NCBI GenBank assembly: GCA_965153355.1
Contig: OZ231126.1
Coordinates: 9,982,001-10,046,000 of the forward strand
DNA from: Flaccisagitta enflata
Taxonomy: Eukaryota > Chaetognatha > Sagittoidea > Aphragmophora
Reading direction: 5' to 3'
DNA length: 64,000 nucleotides
Under the pieces are notes generated by a model, which was not told where the DNA came from, did no database searches, and was given only the letters and a program-made list of their open reading frames with translations. How positions within the stretch are numbered: position 1 is the stretch's first letter; each line of letters starts with the position of its first letter. Shown here one piece after another: positions 22,511-34,800 of this stretch. Both the position numbers and the translations under genes were made by a program.

Positions 22511-23115
22511 TGATTTGGTTTCTCATTGGAATTCTTTGGAACTTATCTCTCCTTGTCTTTGGAGCCAGTATTTCCTTGTCTTTTCTTAAAAGAAACAATC
22601 GTCTAGAAATCTTAAGCTGCAAACTAGAAATCGTTCTGTTTTGTAGTAAATACGACTTTTTATCATGTAAACGCCGTTAAAAGTCGTGTGAAATTTAAAT
22701 CATATGACAACTTGTGTAAAAACCAAATTAAATAAATTACCGGACGAGAAATGTGATTTTTTGTGCGACTAAAAACGATGCGAAGGCACGAAAAGTGATG
22801 AAATCTACGTAGTGAGATCCGTAATAAGACGAACACGATTTGTCAGTGTATTAAACTAATAATCATAGAAACTAAATACATATTTTGTATGTATCAAAAC
22901 TAATAAACGTAGAATTGCGATTACAGGAACGATCAATGCAAAAACTCCCGATTGTTATATGCAGAAGTCTAAAGAGCTTCAAATATAAAACCCAAAAATA
23001 AATGGACGGAATTTTGTACTGGATAGAAAAGGACGGAATTTTATTCATTTCATTTTTCATCAGTGGACGGAATGACAAATGACGATTAGGAAAATTTTTA
23101 AAAAAGAGTGTGAAA
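22511..23115. other. Intergenic, SLC35F upstream and CEP131 3' UTR
   Basis: About 600 bp, AT-rich, with no supported gene or repeat. Confidence 0.5.
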
Positions 23116-25318
23116 TCAATGTTTTCTTTGGTTGGGACTTTTGACGCTAAAGCTGCTATTCGCTCCTCCACCACCTCCTCCTCCTCCTCCTCCTCCTCCT
23201 CCTCCTCCTCCAACGGCGCCTAGCATCTGCTTCCTCTGCTGCTCCAGCAGGCCTTCGAGATGATCTGCCCGTTTGAGCGCGGCTTGGTATTGTTCTCTCA
23301 TGGAGGCGACGGTCTCTTCTTTTCTCAAGACGGCCGTCTTCACTCGCTGATGGACTTGCTCCAATTCGTCGTCTTTGTCCTGAGAGAAGGGATACGAGTT
23401 ATATGAGGATATCAGAAAAGGGCAAGGGATAGACCCCAACGAAACCTAAGAGGGACAAGGGATAGACGCAAAAGGAACCTAAGAAGGATAAGGAATTAAC
23501 ACAAAAGGAACCTGAGAGGGACAAGGGATAGGGACACAAAAGAAGCCGGAGTAGGACAAAGAATGGACACAAAAGGAACCTTAGAGAGACAAAAGAAACA
23601 CGAGAAGGGCAAGGGATAGACACCTAAGGAATCTGAGAGGGACAAGGAATGGACACAAAAAACACCTGAGAAGGACAAGGAATAGAAACAAAAGGAATCT
23701 GAGAGGGACAAGAGACACAGTAGACAAAAAGAACTAGCAAAGGGCAAGGGATAGACACCAAAGGAGCCTGAGAAGGACAAGGAATGGAAACAGAGGGAAC
23801 CTGAGAGGGAACCTGAGAGGGACAAGGGATAGACACAAAAAGAACCTGATTGGGACAAAGGATAGACACAAAAGGAACCTGAGAAGGCAAGGGATAGACA
23901 CAAAAGGAACCTGAGAGGGGCAAACGATAGACACAAAAGGAACCTGAGAGGGGCAAAGGATAGACACAAAAGGAACCTGAGAGGGACAGGGGATATATTC
24001 TAAAGGGAAAGGAACCGGAGACGGACAAGGAACGAATTAAGGAAGCACAAGAGTAGTCTAGAAAAGGAAAAGTACAGAAAAGAACGGAGCTCAGTCACCT
24101 TGAGTGCTCTGACAACATCATCCCTGGCCTTTTCGATTTCGTGTCGATGTCTGGCCTTCATCTCGCTCATCTCCATCCTGACTCTTTTGGCGTCTTCTTC
24201 GGTGGCGACGATTCGATCGGCGAATTCCTGCCGAATGATTTCGCTGACGTGACTTCGTTCCGTCTTCAGGCGCGTCAAAGCCTCTTCCGCCGTCGATAAC
24301 TCCTCCGTCTTTTGACGCAAAGAAGATTTAATGGCTGAGGAAAAGCGAAATTAGAAAATTAGAATCCAACAAGAACGACGACTGAACGGAAGAGGCGAAG
24401 CAAAATAAATGTAAGCAAAGTAGCAAAGAAGGCAATGAAAGCAAAAGAGTAACAGAGAAATAATCAAAATAACTCTCTACAACATTCACAAGCCCTGCAA
24501 ATCACATGACATTTTCATTCACTCCTTCATTCATTCATCATTCCCTAAATTCTCTCACCTTCGGCGTTGGATTCGACTTCGAGCAGCCTGGTTTTCATTT
24601 CGTTATATTTCTCGAGTGCCGCCTTTTCGCTGGCTTCCAACTCTCCGGCTTCGGCTTGGAACTTGTCTTTAAGCCTCTTGACGCGGTTGTCGGCGGCGCG
24701 TTCCGCTTCTTCCTTGGACGAAGTCATGTCTTCCTCCAACCGAGAAATCACCGCCTCAATCTCAGCGTCACGATCTTTTCGAACCTTCTCCTTCAATTCA
24801 CGCTCTTTGGCGCTCAGCACCTGTGCCAGAGCGGGGAAAATCAGATGAGAATGGTCAAAAAAGCTAATGAGTCACAAATCACAAGCGCAATGATATCAGA
24901 TAGTGAATGTAAAGGAATAGACAATGGCCAAGCGACTAGCGTCGTTCACACACAAGATTCTCACCGACTCTTGCTTCTTCATGATGTTCTCCATCCAGGC
25001 GGTTTTCTCAATGTCGAGTCTTTCTTTCAACTCTTTCAATTCCCTGACGTGTTTTTGTTCTTGCTCCTCTTTGGCCTTTTCGTAGTCGTCGGCGATGGCG
25101 CTGGCGGTCTTCCGGTGAGTCTCTTCCAGCTTGACTTGAATGCGATCCAACTCGGCTCTTTGACGCGCCGCCTGTTCAGACAACCGAGTCTTTTCTTCCT
25201 GAGCCTCAGCGTAAAGACGACGCCGTTGAGTCTCCAAGGCCTGGAGGGAGGAAGAGGTTTTTAAATGGGTGGAAGGGGAGAGGATCATGCATGCGGGGGA
25301 CAATGAAGGATCGAGGGT

Positions 25319-25402
<84 letters not shown>

Positions 25403-25661
25403 GAGAAAGAAAGAAAATAAGAAAGAAAGAAAGAAAGAAAGAAAGAGAGAAAGAAAAAAAGAAAAAAAGAGAGAAAGAAAGATAAAAAGAAAGAAAGAAA
25501 GATAAAAAGAAAGAAAGAGACAGAGCGAGAAAGAGACAGAAGGTAAGAGAGAAAGAGAGAAGGTAAGAGAGAAGGTAAGAGAGAAAGAAAGAAGGTAAGA
25601 GAGAAAGAAAGAAGGTGAGAGAGAAAGAAAGAAGGTGAGAGAGAAAGAAAGAAGGTAAGAG

Positions 25662-25716
<55 letters not shown>

Positions 25717-25776
25717 AAAGACTGAAAGAAAGAGAGAAAGAGAGAAAGAAATAAGGTAAGAGAGAAAGAAGGAAAG

Positions 25777-25827
<51 letters not shown>

Positions 25828-28800
25828 ATATCGTCGTGCCAAACCTTCATCTCTTCATCGAGCTGGCGGTCGAACTTCTGTTGCGCCAATTCCCTCTCCC
25901 TGACGAGGGATTTGTCCTTCTCCTGCGTGAGTTGTTCTCTCAATTCTTCCACCGCGGAAACGTATTTCGCGGCTGCGCGTTCGTCGGCAGCCAGCAACTC
26001 GGCCTCGTGCAACGATTTCACCTGACAGGAAGTAATCGTCAAGACACACACATACACCCCGCTATGCCGGTCCCAAGAGTAATGGGAAAAGATTAGTTGC
26101 TTGTATGTTTATGCCACCTGCAAACCGCTTCCTCACTCCAAAGCTGCTTCCTCACTCAAAAGCTGCTTCCACACTCAAACGCGACTTCCTCACCTTTACC
26201 CCCTCTCCCAATCACCTTTTTCACTTCGGCTTTATGCCTGGCGATGAGTTTCTGTATTTCGGGTTCGAGTCCTCTGACGGTGATTTCTTTTATTTTCTTC
26301 GTCTTTTCTTCCACCCATTTTTCCCGCCTCATTTTCTCGGCGGCTTGAAACAGTTCTTTGGCCTTTTGCATTTCCACGTGATGTCCGTTTTTCATTTCTT
26401 CCGATTTTTGAGCGAATTTCTTCTCCATTTTCTTGAGTTGTTCCACCAAAGACTCGCATTTTTCGCCCAATGCCTGTGATAAGATGAATGAGTCGTATTA
26501 ACAATGTGGAATTTGCGTTGGCGAATTCAAGTATTACATATCCATCTATCCATCTCTCCATCATAGGTCTGGTAATCCGGTCATAGACCTTGATAAGAAG
26601 AGATATGCTAAAAAGGGGCACATTATGTCCGTTTAGCTCGTCGCATAGATGAGGGCGGAAGATGCTGCAGATGGCAGGCCTGTATATTGTTCCGTATTCC
26701 CCCCCCCCGGTGGGGGGGGGAAAATAATCAAAGGGTTTGAAGAAAGGGAAGGAAAAGGAAGGAGGAAAAAAGAGAAAAAAAAGAAAACTTGGGGAAAATA
26801 TAACTTTTGGCAGCACAAAATCATAAAACATGATAAGTTAAACACAATTTAACACTATTTAAACCTTAAACACCCAGTTTTAGTGGTTTATGGGGAAGAA
26901 AAACATTGATTTAGTAACGCGATGCGATGCATCGCGGGGAAGAAAATCAAAGGCAGGGGGGGGAAAATAATCAAAGGTTATGGAATTATATACACCCCTG
27001 GCAGATGGCGCTGCAGATGACGGAGGAATCTGCAGATAGTTGCAGCAGAAGATATGAAGACGGTCTCTGCTCTTGATGAGCCTCTGTACAGACTCTGGAA
27101 GACTGTCATGCATAAGAAACGATGGTCCCTTTGGGCCTAGAATATGGACATTGATGGTGGTGTGCCAATGACAACGATGGCATGCCGCGCTTTACGTATG
27201 ATTCGTAGTGCATTTATTGTTATTTCTCTCTGTGTGCAAAAGAATATCACGTTTATATATGTCTTAATGCTTTCTTTGCTTGATTATGATAGGAAAGGTG
27301 ATATGATTAGGGTTAGTTTGGCTACTGTATCCATATGCAATGGTCCCTTATTTATATGAGAGTATTCATCCCATCAAGCTCCAGGTCATTCACTTGCTGA
27401 AGAAGGATATGAGCGAGCCAGGAACTCGGGACTGCTCAAATGCGTTATAAATTACGCCCACGAGTTTCAACTGGCACTGTCTATGAGCGTCTATCTGACT
27501 GACGACTTGTGGTGAAAGAAAGTTGGCCGATTGGAAAATAGGAAGGCGATCGTCTCGTTTATTCCATAAAAATTTCAACAACTGAAGAGAGGGGGAAAAA
27601 TGAAAGGGAAAGTGGGCGTTAATTGTGATCAGCAAACGCAAAAGATAACATGAAATCGAGATAGGACACAATAAAGGACAGAAACAGCACATGACAACAT
27701 GTTCATCTTCTTCAGAGCCCATGCCACCTGATAATACCTGCCCCTGCCCCGGCCCATCCCATTAAATTCATCCATATCATCCCTATAGCAAGCTGATCGG
27801 ACAAGCGATAAAAACCATACTAAAATCCGGCGATAAAAATGCAAAAGGGCAAAAGACAAAAATAACAGACCGGAAAACAAGATAAAAACAACATTAATAA
27901 AAGCAGAAACGCGTCTATAAAACTTACTTTTAGGCCCACTTTCGTTGGTTTCAACCCACAGTCTGTCGATGTCAAATTAACGTTAATTGTCGTTCATTAG
28001 TTTATCTGCAATAAAAGATGAGAGATTATGAAATTAGTGAGTTCCAAGGGCGCATTCATGATCATAAAAATCAATCAATCACTTTAAGAAGCGATGCCGT
28101 AAATAAATAAAATCAATCAATCCAAAATTGGATGATACGAAAGACGAGTTACGTATATTTGCCTACGTAGTAAAAACAAATGGCACAAAATCAGAGGCGC
28201 AACCATATGGTTACCCATCTAGCGTTCAATATAAAAAATGGCAAGAAACAAAAGACACGGGCATCGAATAGTAGAGAAAGAGAAAAGCCAAAAGCACGCA
28301 AAAGAGACAGAAGGCACACACACCTAAGAGACAGACAGACATACATTTCTAACATTCTGCCCCATTTTTTGGAATTTCGAATTTCAAAATCCGACACCTA
28401 GTTTCCAGTCGGGGAAACCCTACTAAAAAAACCGATACTACCTTCCTTAAAAAAAATTTACAGGACCTTGCCCCTCCCCCGTCCACCGCCTCACATCCCC
28501 ACCCTAACTATCAACAGATCGACGACTGCGAATGATGATTCCTGTCCGGAAAGGATCCACCACCAGCAAATTTGCAACGTCAATGACGACGCGGATGGAG
28601 CGAGGCGACAGGAGGTTGAGGCGCCCGCTCTGAAAAAGTTAGGGAAGGGGGGAAAGGGAACGGGTCTAGGAGCACTCCAGGCCTGGGATTTGACTTGAGA
28701 GTGAAAAAGATAAGTGGGGGCATACTATTAAACATGTCATACGAAAGTATTCGTAATAGTGACTAAAAAGACCATGTCTAAAACAAACACAACAAAAATG

Positions 28801-31800
28801 TACATGTTCCAAAGAACCAAACAAAACAAGACAAAATTAAATAAATTACTAACTATATAATAAAACGAATCTGTTAAATGAAAGAAAAATTAGTAAGCAT
28901 CATGGAACGACCACATCACCTGCGCCTTCTCCATTACAGAGACGAGCGGGTCATTCCGGCTCCAACATCTCGTCAACTCGTGGGCGAAAGGCGATGAGTG
29001 ATGTCGTCGACGGCGACCGCATCGAAAGGCGCAGGTGGTGCAGCCGTCTGAGAGTGAATCCTCCCCGAAGGGAAGGAAAAGAAAGAGAAAGAACAGGGGC
29101 AGATTGATTAGTAAAGTTCTTATCGTACACAGATTCAAATTTACAACAAAAAAACTCAACCTCAACCCCCAAACCATGATACTTACGGGCGTTGCCAGGC
29201 AGGCGGAGCTATTCCCCACGCCCCGTAGCGCCCCGACGCGGCCTGTCCATCGATGGGATGAGGATGTGATGGTGGAATACGATCCTCAGCGAATGGCGGC
29301 GCTCTCCACGCCATGTTGCAAATTGGTAGTTAAATTGAACAGCAACTGGGCGTGGCACCAATCAGCGTTTAGCTGGCGGTCTGATTTTTCCAAGGCCTGG
29401 TTCGATTTTTCTTATTCCCAGGCTTGGGAGCGTCTTTTTGCGACGGGATCTGCTGACCGACTTTTTCTGCTGGAGAAGACGCAGGAGGTGGAGATGCTGC
29501 ATCGCAACTCGGCGCCAGTCGAAATTTCGGACGTACAGCGGACGCAATTTTAAAGTGCTTAACCTTTAGCGTTCCACGCTTCCTCTTTCTTCTTAGCCTT
29601 CATCGCAGAGGCCTGCTTCTCCTTTTCAAGCTGCTTCTCCAGTTCCACGACTCGCTTATTGCCTTTGACCACCTCATTGTCCGCAGCCATTGCTGCTCGA
29701 CGAGCATCGTCTCTCTCCTTTTGGATGTTGCGACGAATCCTCTCGTCTAAGACTTGACGAGCCGCTTCAACTCGTTGACGCGGCGGAAGCGACGCGAAGA
29801 AGTCTTTTGGAAGCCTGGATGCTAAATTCTTCACCACCCCCAATGGAGCATTTGAGGTCAGTGAAGAGGCTTCTCGTAGCAATGACTCGGCGATGTGGTG
29901 TCCATGCGCAGGATCAAAGGCTGGATCCGACGGGGGAGGCGGGTTCTGCACTTGCTGCAGACCTTGGGCAGACTCGGTTTGCTGACGAGGCGCTACACCA
30001 GCTTTAACAGATGCTGAAGCACCGCCAACTAGTTCGCTTCCTACCGCTGCTTTTGATGGCTGCGAGTGAAAGGAAGACGCTCCCGTCTGCTGACCAGAGA
30101 CTTGAGGTTTAACAGCGGACGCCGAGGCACCGCAAGTAGAACCTCCTTGGTTTGCTTCAGCAGCCAGCTTGGTCTTCCCCTTTGCTGCCCCGCTGCCCAG
30201 GCGCCTGATCCAGCTTCTGGGTTGCTGCCAACGTTGCCGTCGACGAACCGCTTGAAGCTTCTCCTTGGCCTTTGGGCGTTACTGCTGCAGGGGGCGCGCC
30301 TGGAGGCGCTTGAAGGGGGCCTTTGCTTTTGGAATTTGGCCCTTTTTGTTGACTCGGCACATTGCGCGTTTGTGGAGTCTTTCCCCGACGTGATCTCTTC
30401 GACTGTTGTGAGGGAGTGACGTCACGAGGACCCTGTTGCTGCTGATTTGGGGGATGAACCAATCCAGGGCGCGATTGACGACTTCCTGATGCTGTAGAGT
30501 GAATTGCCGCTGATGTAGCTGCGGCTGCGTCGAGCACGAATACCGCTGGTGGAGTTGCGGAAGCGTCGACGGAAGTTGCACCAGGAGGCTTCGGAGCCGC
30601 ATTCTTCCTCTTCGTCGCCTGGACCATGCGACGAACCTCCTTATCATGCTCCCTCCTTCTCTTATTGCTTTGGATTTTGCGCTCCAGAGTCTCCGAGCCA
30701 AGCTCTGTTTGATTAGCCGATGAGCGCATGAGAGTTTGTTTGTTGCAGCATACCGAAAGTTTTTCAAACTCTTTGAAGAGGAGAGATACTTCGACGTCCG
30801 GGCTGATGATACGATACCACCAACGCGCCTGCATCCGTTGGTGTTTCTCTTCCGGCGTCGCAGTGTCCACTTCCGGGTCAATGCCTTTCTCCACCACCTC
30901 CCCATTCACCAACACCTCCTCCTCTATTTCCATCCCCTCCTCCTCCACTCTTGCTCCATCATTGACCGATCTCTCTCTCTCTTCGCCCCCGCTGCGTTGA
31001 CGTGCAGCTGCAGACGCTTGATCACGAGACGCTGGGCGACCGAAATCAAGGCAAAATTGGCGAGGCGATGGGGGCAAATCCGATGATGATGACGCCGCCG
31101 CGGAAGTGGTGGATAAGTCCGTCGGCGGCCGATTGATCGAAATCCGCCTCGAACCTCCATCTCTGATGACCACCAATGGAGAAAGCGACTTGAGATCATG
31201 ACGTTATTGTGATTCAACGCATCATCTTGTTGACGCTTTTATTCGCCATTTTGCGTCGACGGAAGGAAGGTCGCCATTGAAGGCTGCCAACGCGACAGCC
31301 TCCTCCTCCGCCCCGAACGACGTCGTGGATGCAGATCCCTCTCGAGTCGAGCCGTCGTTGAAGAGTCGATGAAGATCCAAGGATCCGTACGACGTCGACA
31401 CGTCGGCTTCTGCCTCGAGACGCTGCTGACGGGACATCTTGACTCCGACGAGCGACTTCAAGATGCGAACTGACTTCGTAGATGGAATGACGTCGTCAGC
31501 GGAAGCTTTGAAATGTTCGTTTGAGAACTGATAATGGTAAGAACGGATTTGGCACAATAATATGTACATATAGACAGAGCGAATGAATCAGTGTTTTGAT
31601 GTGTAAGTGGAAATGGACAACATAATTGACAAGAGGAAAGATGAAAGCATGGATAATCAGAACCAAATATGAATAATAACAACTCTTTGTAAATATAACA
31701 AGTCAGAGTATCAATCACTCATATCTATAGTTACTAATGGACAGGCCCATGCGCCTTTTTCTCTCTCTCTCAAAACTTAGCGTTTTTTATGAGTCCAATT

Positions 31801-34800
31801 CCAGCCGCACGAGCTTCGTGCGGTCTTTCGTCACGATCTTCATCTTGGCGCCGGATGTGAGCCCTCCGGACATGGGCTGACGAACCCTCGGCGCCATGAC
31901 ACGTCCTAAGCTCCAATTGTGGCAGGTAGCGTTCGTCCATGACGATGACCATGTCATCAACCGCAAAGTCTCTCTTGGATCTCGACCATTTGCTTCGCGA
32001 TGAAGAAGCTATAAATATTGACCCTCCACGATTTCCAAAATGCATCCACACGCGATTGCGCACGCCTCCATTGAATCTTCGCGGAGTCGGCGTCAGAATT
32101 GACGCCTTGTTGCACCAGATCTAGAGGGGCATGGCCGGATGTTGATGGATTGAGGATATGATTCGGTGTAAGGGCCTCAGAGTCATTTGGATCATCGCTG
32201 AGCGCTGTCAGAGGACGGCGATTGAGAATTCCTTCAACTTCGACGACGGCAGTGTTGAAGGCATCGACGTGGAGGATGGCGCCAGTTGAGATGGAAGCAA
32301 GATGGCGCTTAAAGAGAGCGACGATTCTCTCCCACACCCCTCCATAGTGGGGTGTTCTCGGCGTGATAAAATCCCACGAAGAACGCGCCGCTGCAATTCG
32401 GGAGTTGACGAGCGGTTCCAAGCTTCCATTTCTTCTTGAGGATGTTGTTGCGCCGACTAGATTCGTTCCACAATCTGATGTGAAACGGCGGATTCCTGGG
32501 CGCCTTGCTGCAAAGCGGATGATTGCGTTACCATCGCATCGGCTGACATGTTGAAGAGCAATTCCACATGGACGGCGCGTGACACGAAACAGGTGAACAC
32601 TGCGATCCACACCTTGTGATCAGCACGCCCGTTCATTTTTACCATGAAGTGCCCCATGACGTCCAATCCGGTCTCTGCAAAGACAGGCGCCGGATTGACG
32701 CGATTTGATGGAAGATTGGCCATTTGCTGATTTGCGTTCTTTTTAAAGTTCTTCTGGCATCTAAAGCACGTGTTGACGACGCTCTTGACGGCCTGAAGAC
32801 CTTTTGTAATCCACACAAATTGGCGTAATTGGCACAATGTATGCTTTGCACCCGCGTGAAAATCATTATGATGATAATGGCGAATTAATGATTTCACATT
32901 CTCGTCTTTTGGCGGCAGGATAAAGGGAAATTTAGCGTCGTGAGATATGTCGGCATTCTCCAATCGACTGCCGACGCGAAGGATGCCGTCGTCGTCGACG
33001 AAAGGGTTCAACTTCCGCATCTCCTTGTTCTTTATGATAAAGTCACGACGGCTCTCTGGCTTGAAAACTTTTCCCAATTCCAATTGTTCGAAGACGTCAG
33101 AATAATGCTGCCGCTGCATTGACTTGACGAGCCGTTTGCGCGCCTCCTCCACGACGTCTTGCGTCACTTCCGGTTTGGGAAGGAGATCTTTTGTTGCTCG
33201 TGTCTTCGCCCTTGGATACGCTCTCCACCTTTTGACTGCGATGAGAACCATGCCGATAATCCGCAATTTCTGCATCCATTTTCCCCGAGAAGCGGCTGCA
33301 AGAAGTATCGCGTCAGCCACTTGTTTCTTTTCACTCTCAGCCGCATACAGAGCGGCGACCTGTGCAGAAATAGGGCACGTCGCGATGTTCGTCTTTGGCC
33401 ATTGATCTTCGGGAAGACGCAAAAATGCAGGGCCTTGATGGAATTGACGCCATTTTTTCAGCTCATGGGCCTGGATGCCTCTGCTACAGTGATCCGCCGG
33501 GTTGTTTGACGAGTCAACCCAGCGCCACTGTTGAGGATCAGACCCACTATGGATCTTGGAGAGACGATTGGCGAAGAATACAGGCCTCGGTTTTGCCGGA
33601 TTGTAAATCATCTTCAGTGCAGATTCAGAGTCGGACCAAAATCTGACGACAAGATTGTCCAAGTTGATGGTCCTTCCGACCCAAGCGTTTGAGCTGCACT
33701 GCTTTTCTGCGGATACAATCTCGCAGTGGAACGCTGTTATGATGAGAGGCGCGTTTTGGATTGAGAGGAATGACGTGAGATTTGGAGGCGATGAATGAAA
33801 TGTGAACATCTCCATCTCGGTTGACTTGACGTCGATATGCAACTGCTCCATATCCGCCTTTTGGAGCTGCATCGCAAAATAACTCGATTGTTACTTCCGC
33901 AATGTCGCTATTGTCGACGCCGCCATTCCACCAGCGTTCAATTCGATATTGTTGTAGAAGAGGCCAAGATGAAGTATAGCGGAAGAAAGATTCCTCAACG
34001 CTCTCTTCCAAGGGCGAATCCCATCCCACTTCCTGTGGACGACAGAGTTGAAGATGACGTCTGCCGATGTATGCGCTTGGACTCCAAAACCCAATGGATC
34101 GTAAAGTTTCGCTTGCATAGAGACCAATTGACGAGGTGTTTTTGCTCTAAGAGTTTTGAATTCTTCGTCGCAGATGAAAATAAAGACGTCTTCCGCCGGA
34201 AGCCATGAGACGCCCAACACCTTCGTCGGCGCATCATCTTGCTTATCTGAAATGGGGATTGGCACATTTGGATCTCCATCCATCAATTGCCGCGCATTGC
34301 TCTTCCACTTCACAAGATCCATCCGCCTTCCGCCATCGCCGCCACTGAATCCACCTTTAGTTGCAGTGCTTCGTCCCCCACCCCCACTTCCGTCGTCGAC
34401 GTAAAAACCATAGCGAATAAGATCGTAGACGTTGTAGGGGTATTTGGGCCGGATTACTTCAGCATGCTTTCTGACGGTGAAAGATGTGACGAATGAGCTG
34501 GATTGGCTGCCGAAGACGTGTGATAAAAACAGATTCAAAATTGCTTCTCGAAGAGTGCGGTCCTTGAACCAAAAGAATCTGAATAAATCAGCGTCGTCAG
34601 GATGGACGCGATTTGGTGAAAAACGCCTTTATATCACACATAAAGGCGATTTTCACTGACGAAAACATGAGGATGTCCATCAGGCTATTCATCAAATTTG
34701 GGCCTCCGACGAGCAAATCGTTGAGGTGAGATCCGTGGTCGCCGCACGCGCATCGTGACATACGCGCGTTTTCCCGCACTTCGACAATATGAAGCGGCAA

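Noticed and set aside
23496-24028. Open frames repeating FLLCLSF/SGSFCVYPLP units
   Set aside because: They arise because the 33-bp minisatellite unit is a multiple of three; they lie in an intron and show no family signature.
25206-26057. Long Phe/Leu/Ser-rich frames across the GAAA tract, and the matching Lys/Glu-rich frames on the other strand
   Set aside because: They are translations of a tetranucleotide microsatellite within a CEP131 intron. The same applies to frames across 51050-51660.
27144-27359. 71-codon frame present twice (also 44746-44961)
   Set aside because: It is repeated only because it lies in the two LTRs of the gag-only element; no motif or coding bias supports it.
29035-29553. 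172-codon plus-strand frame in the BEL 3' region
   Set aside because: It runs opposite to the element, has no recognised motif and overlaps minus-strand frames of similar quality.
29559-31210. A retroviral-type envelope gene in the BEL element
   Set aside because: No signal peptide, transmembrane span, fusion-peptide-like segment or furin site is seen in either frame.
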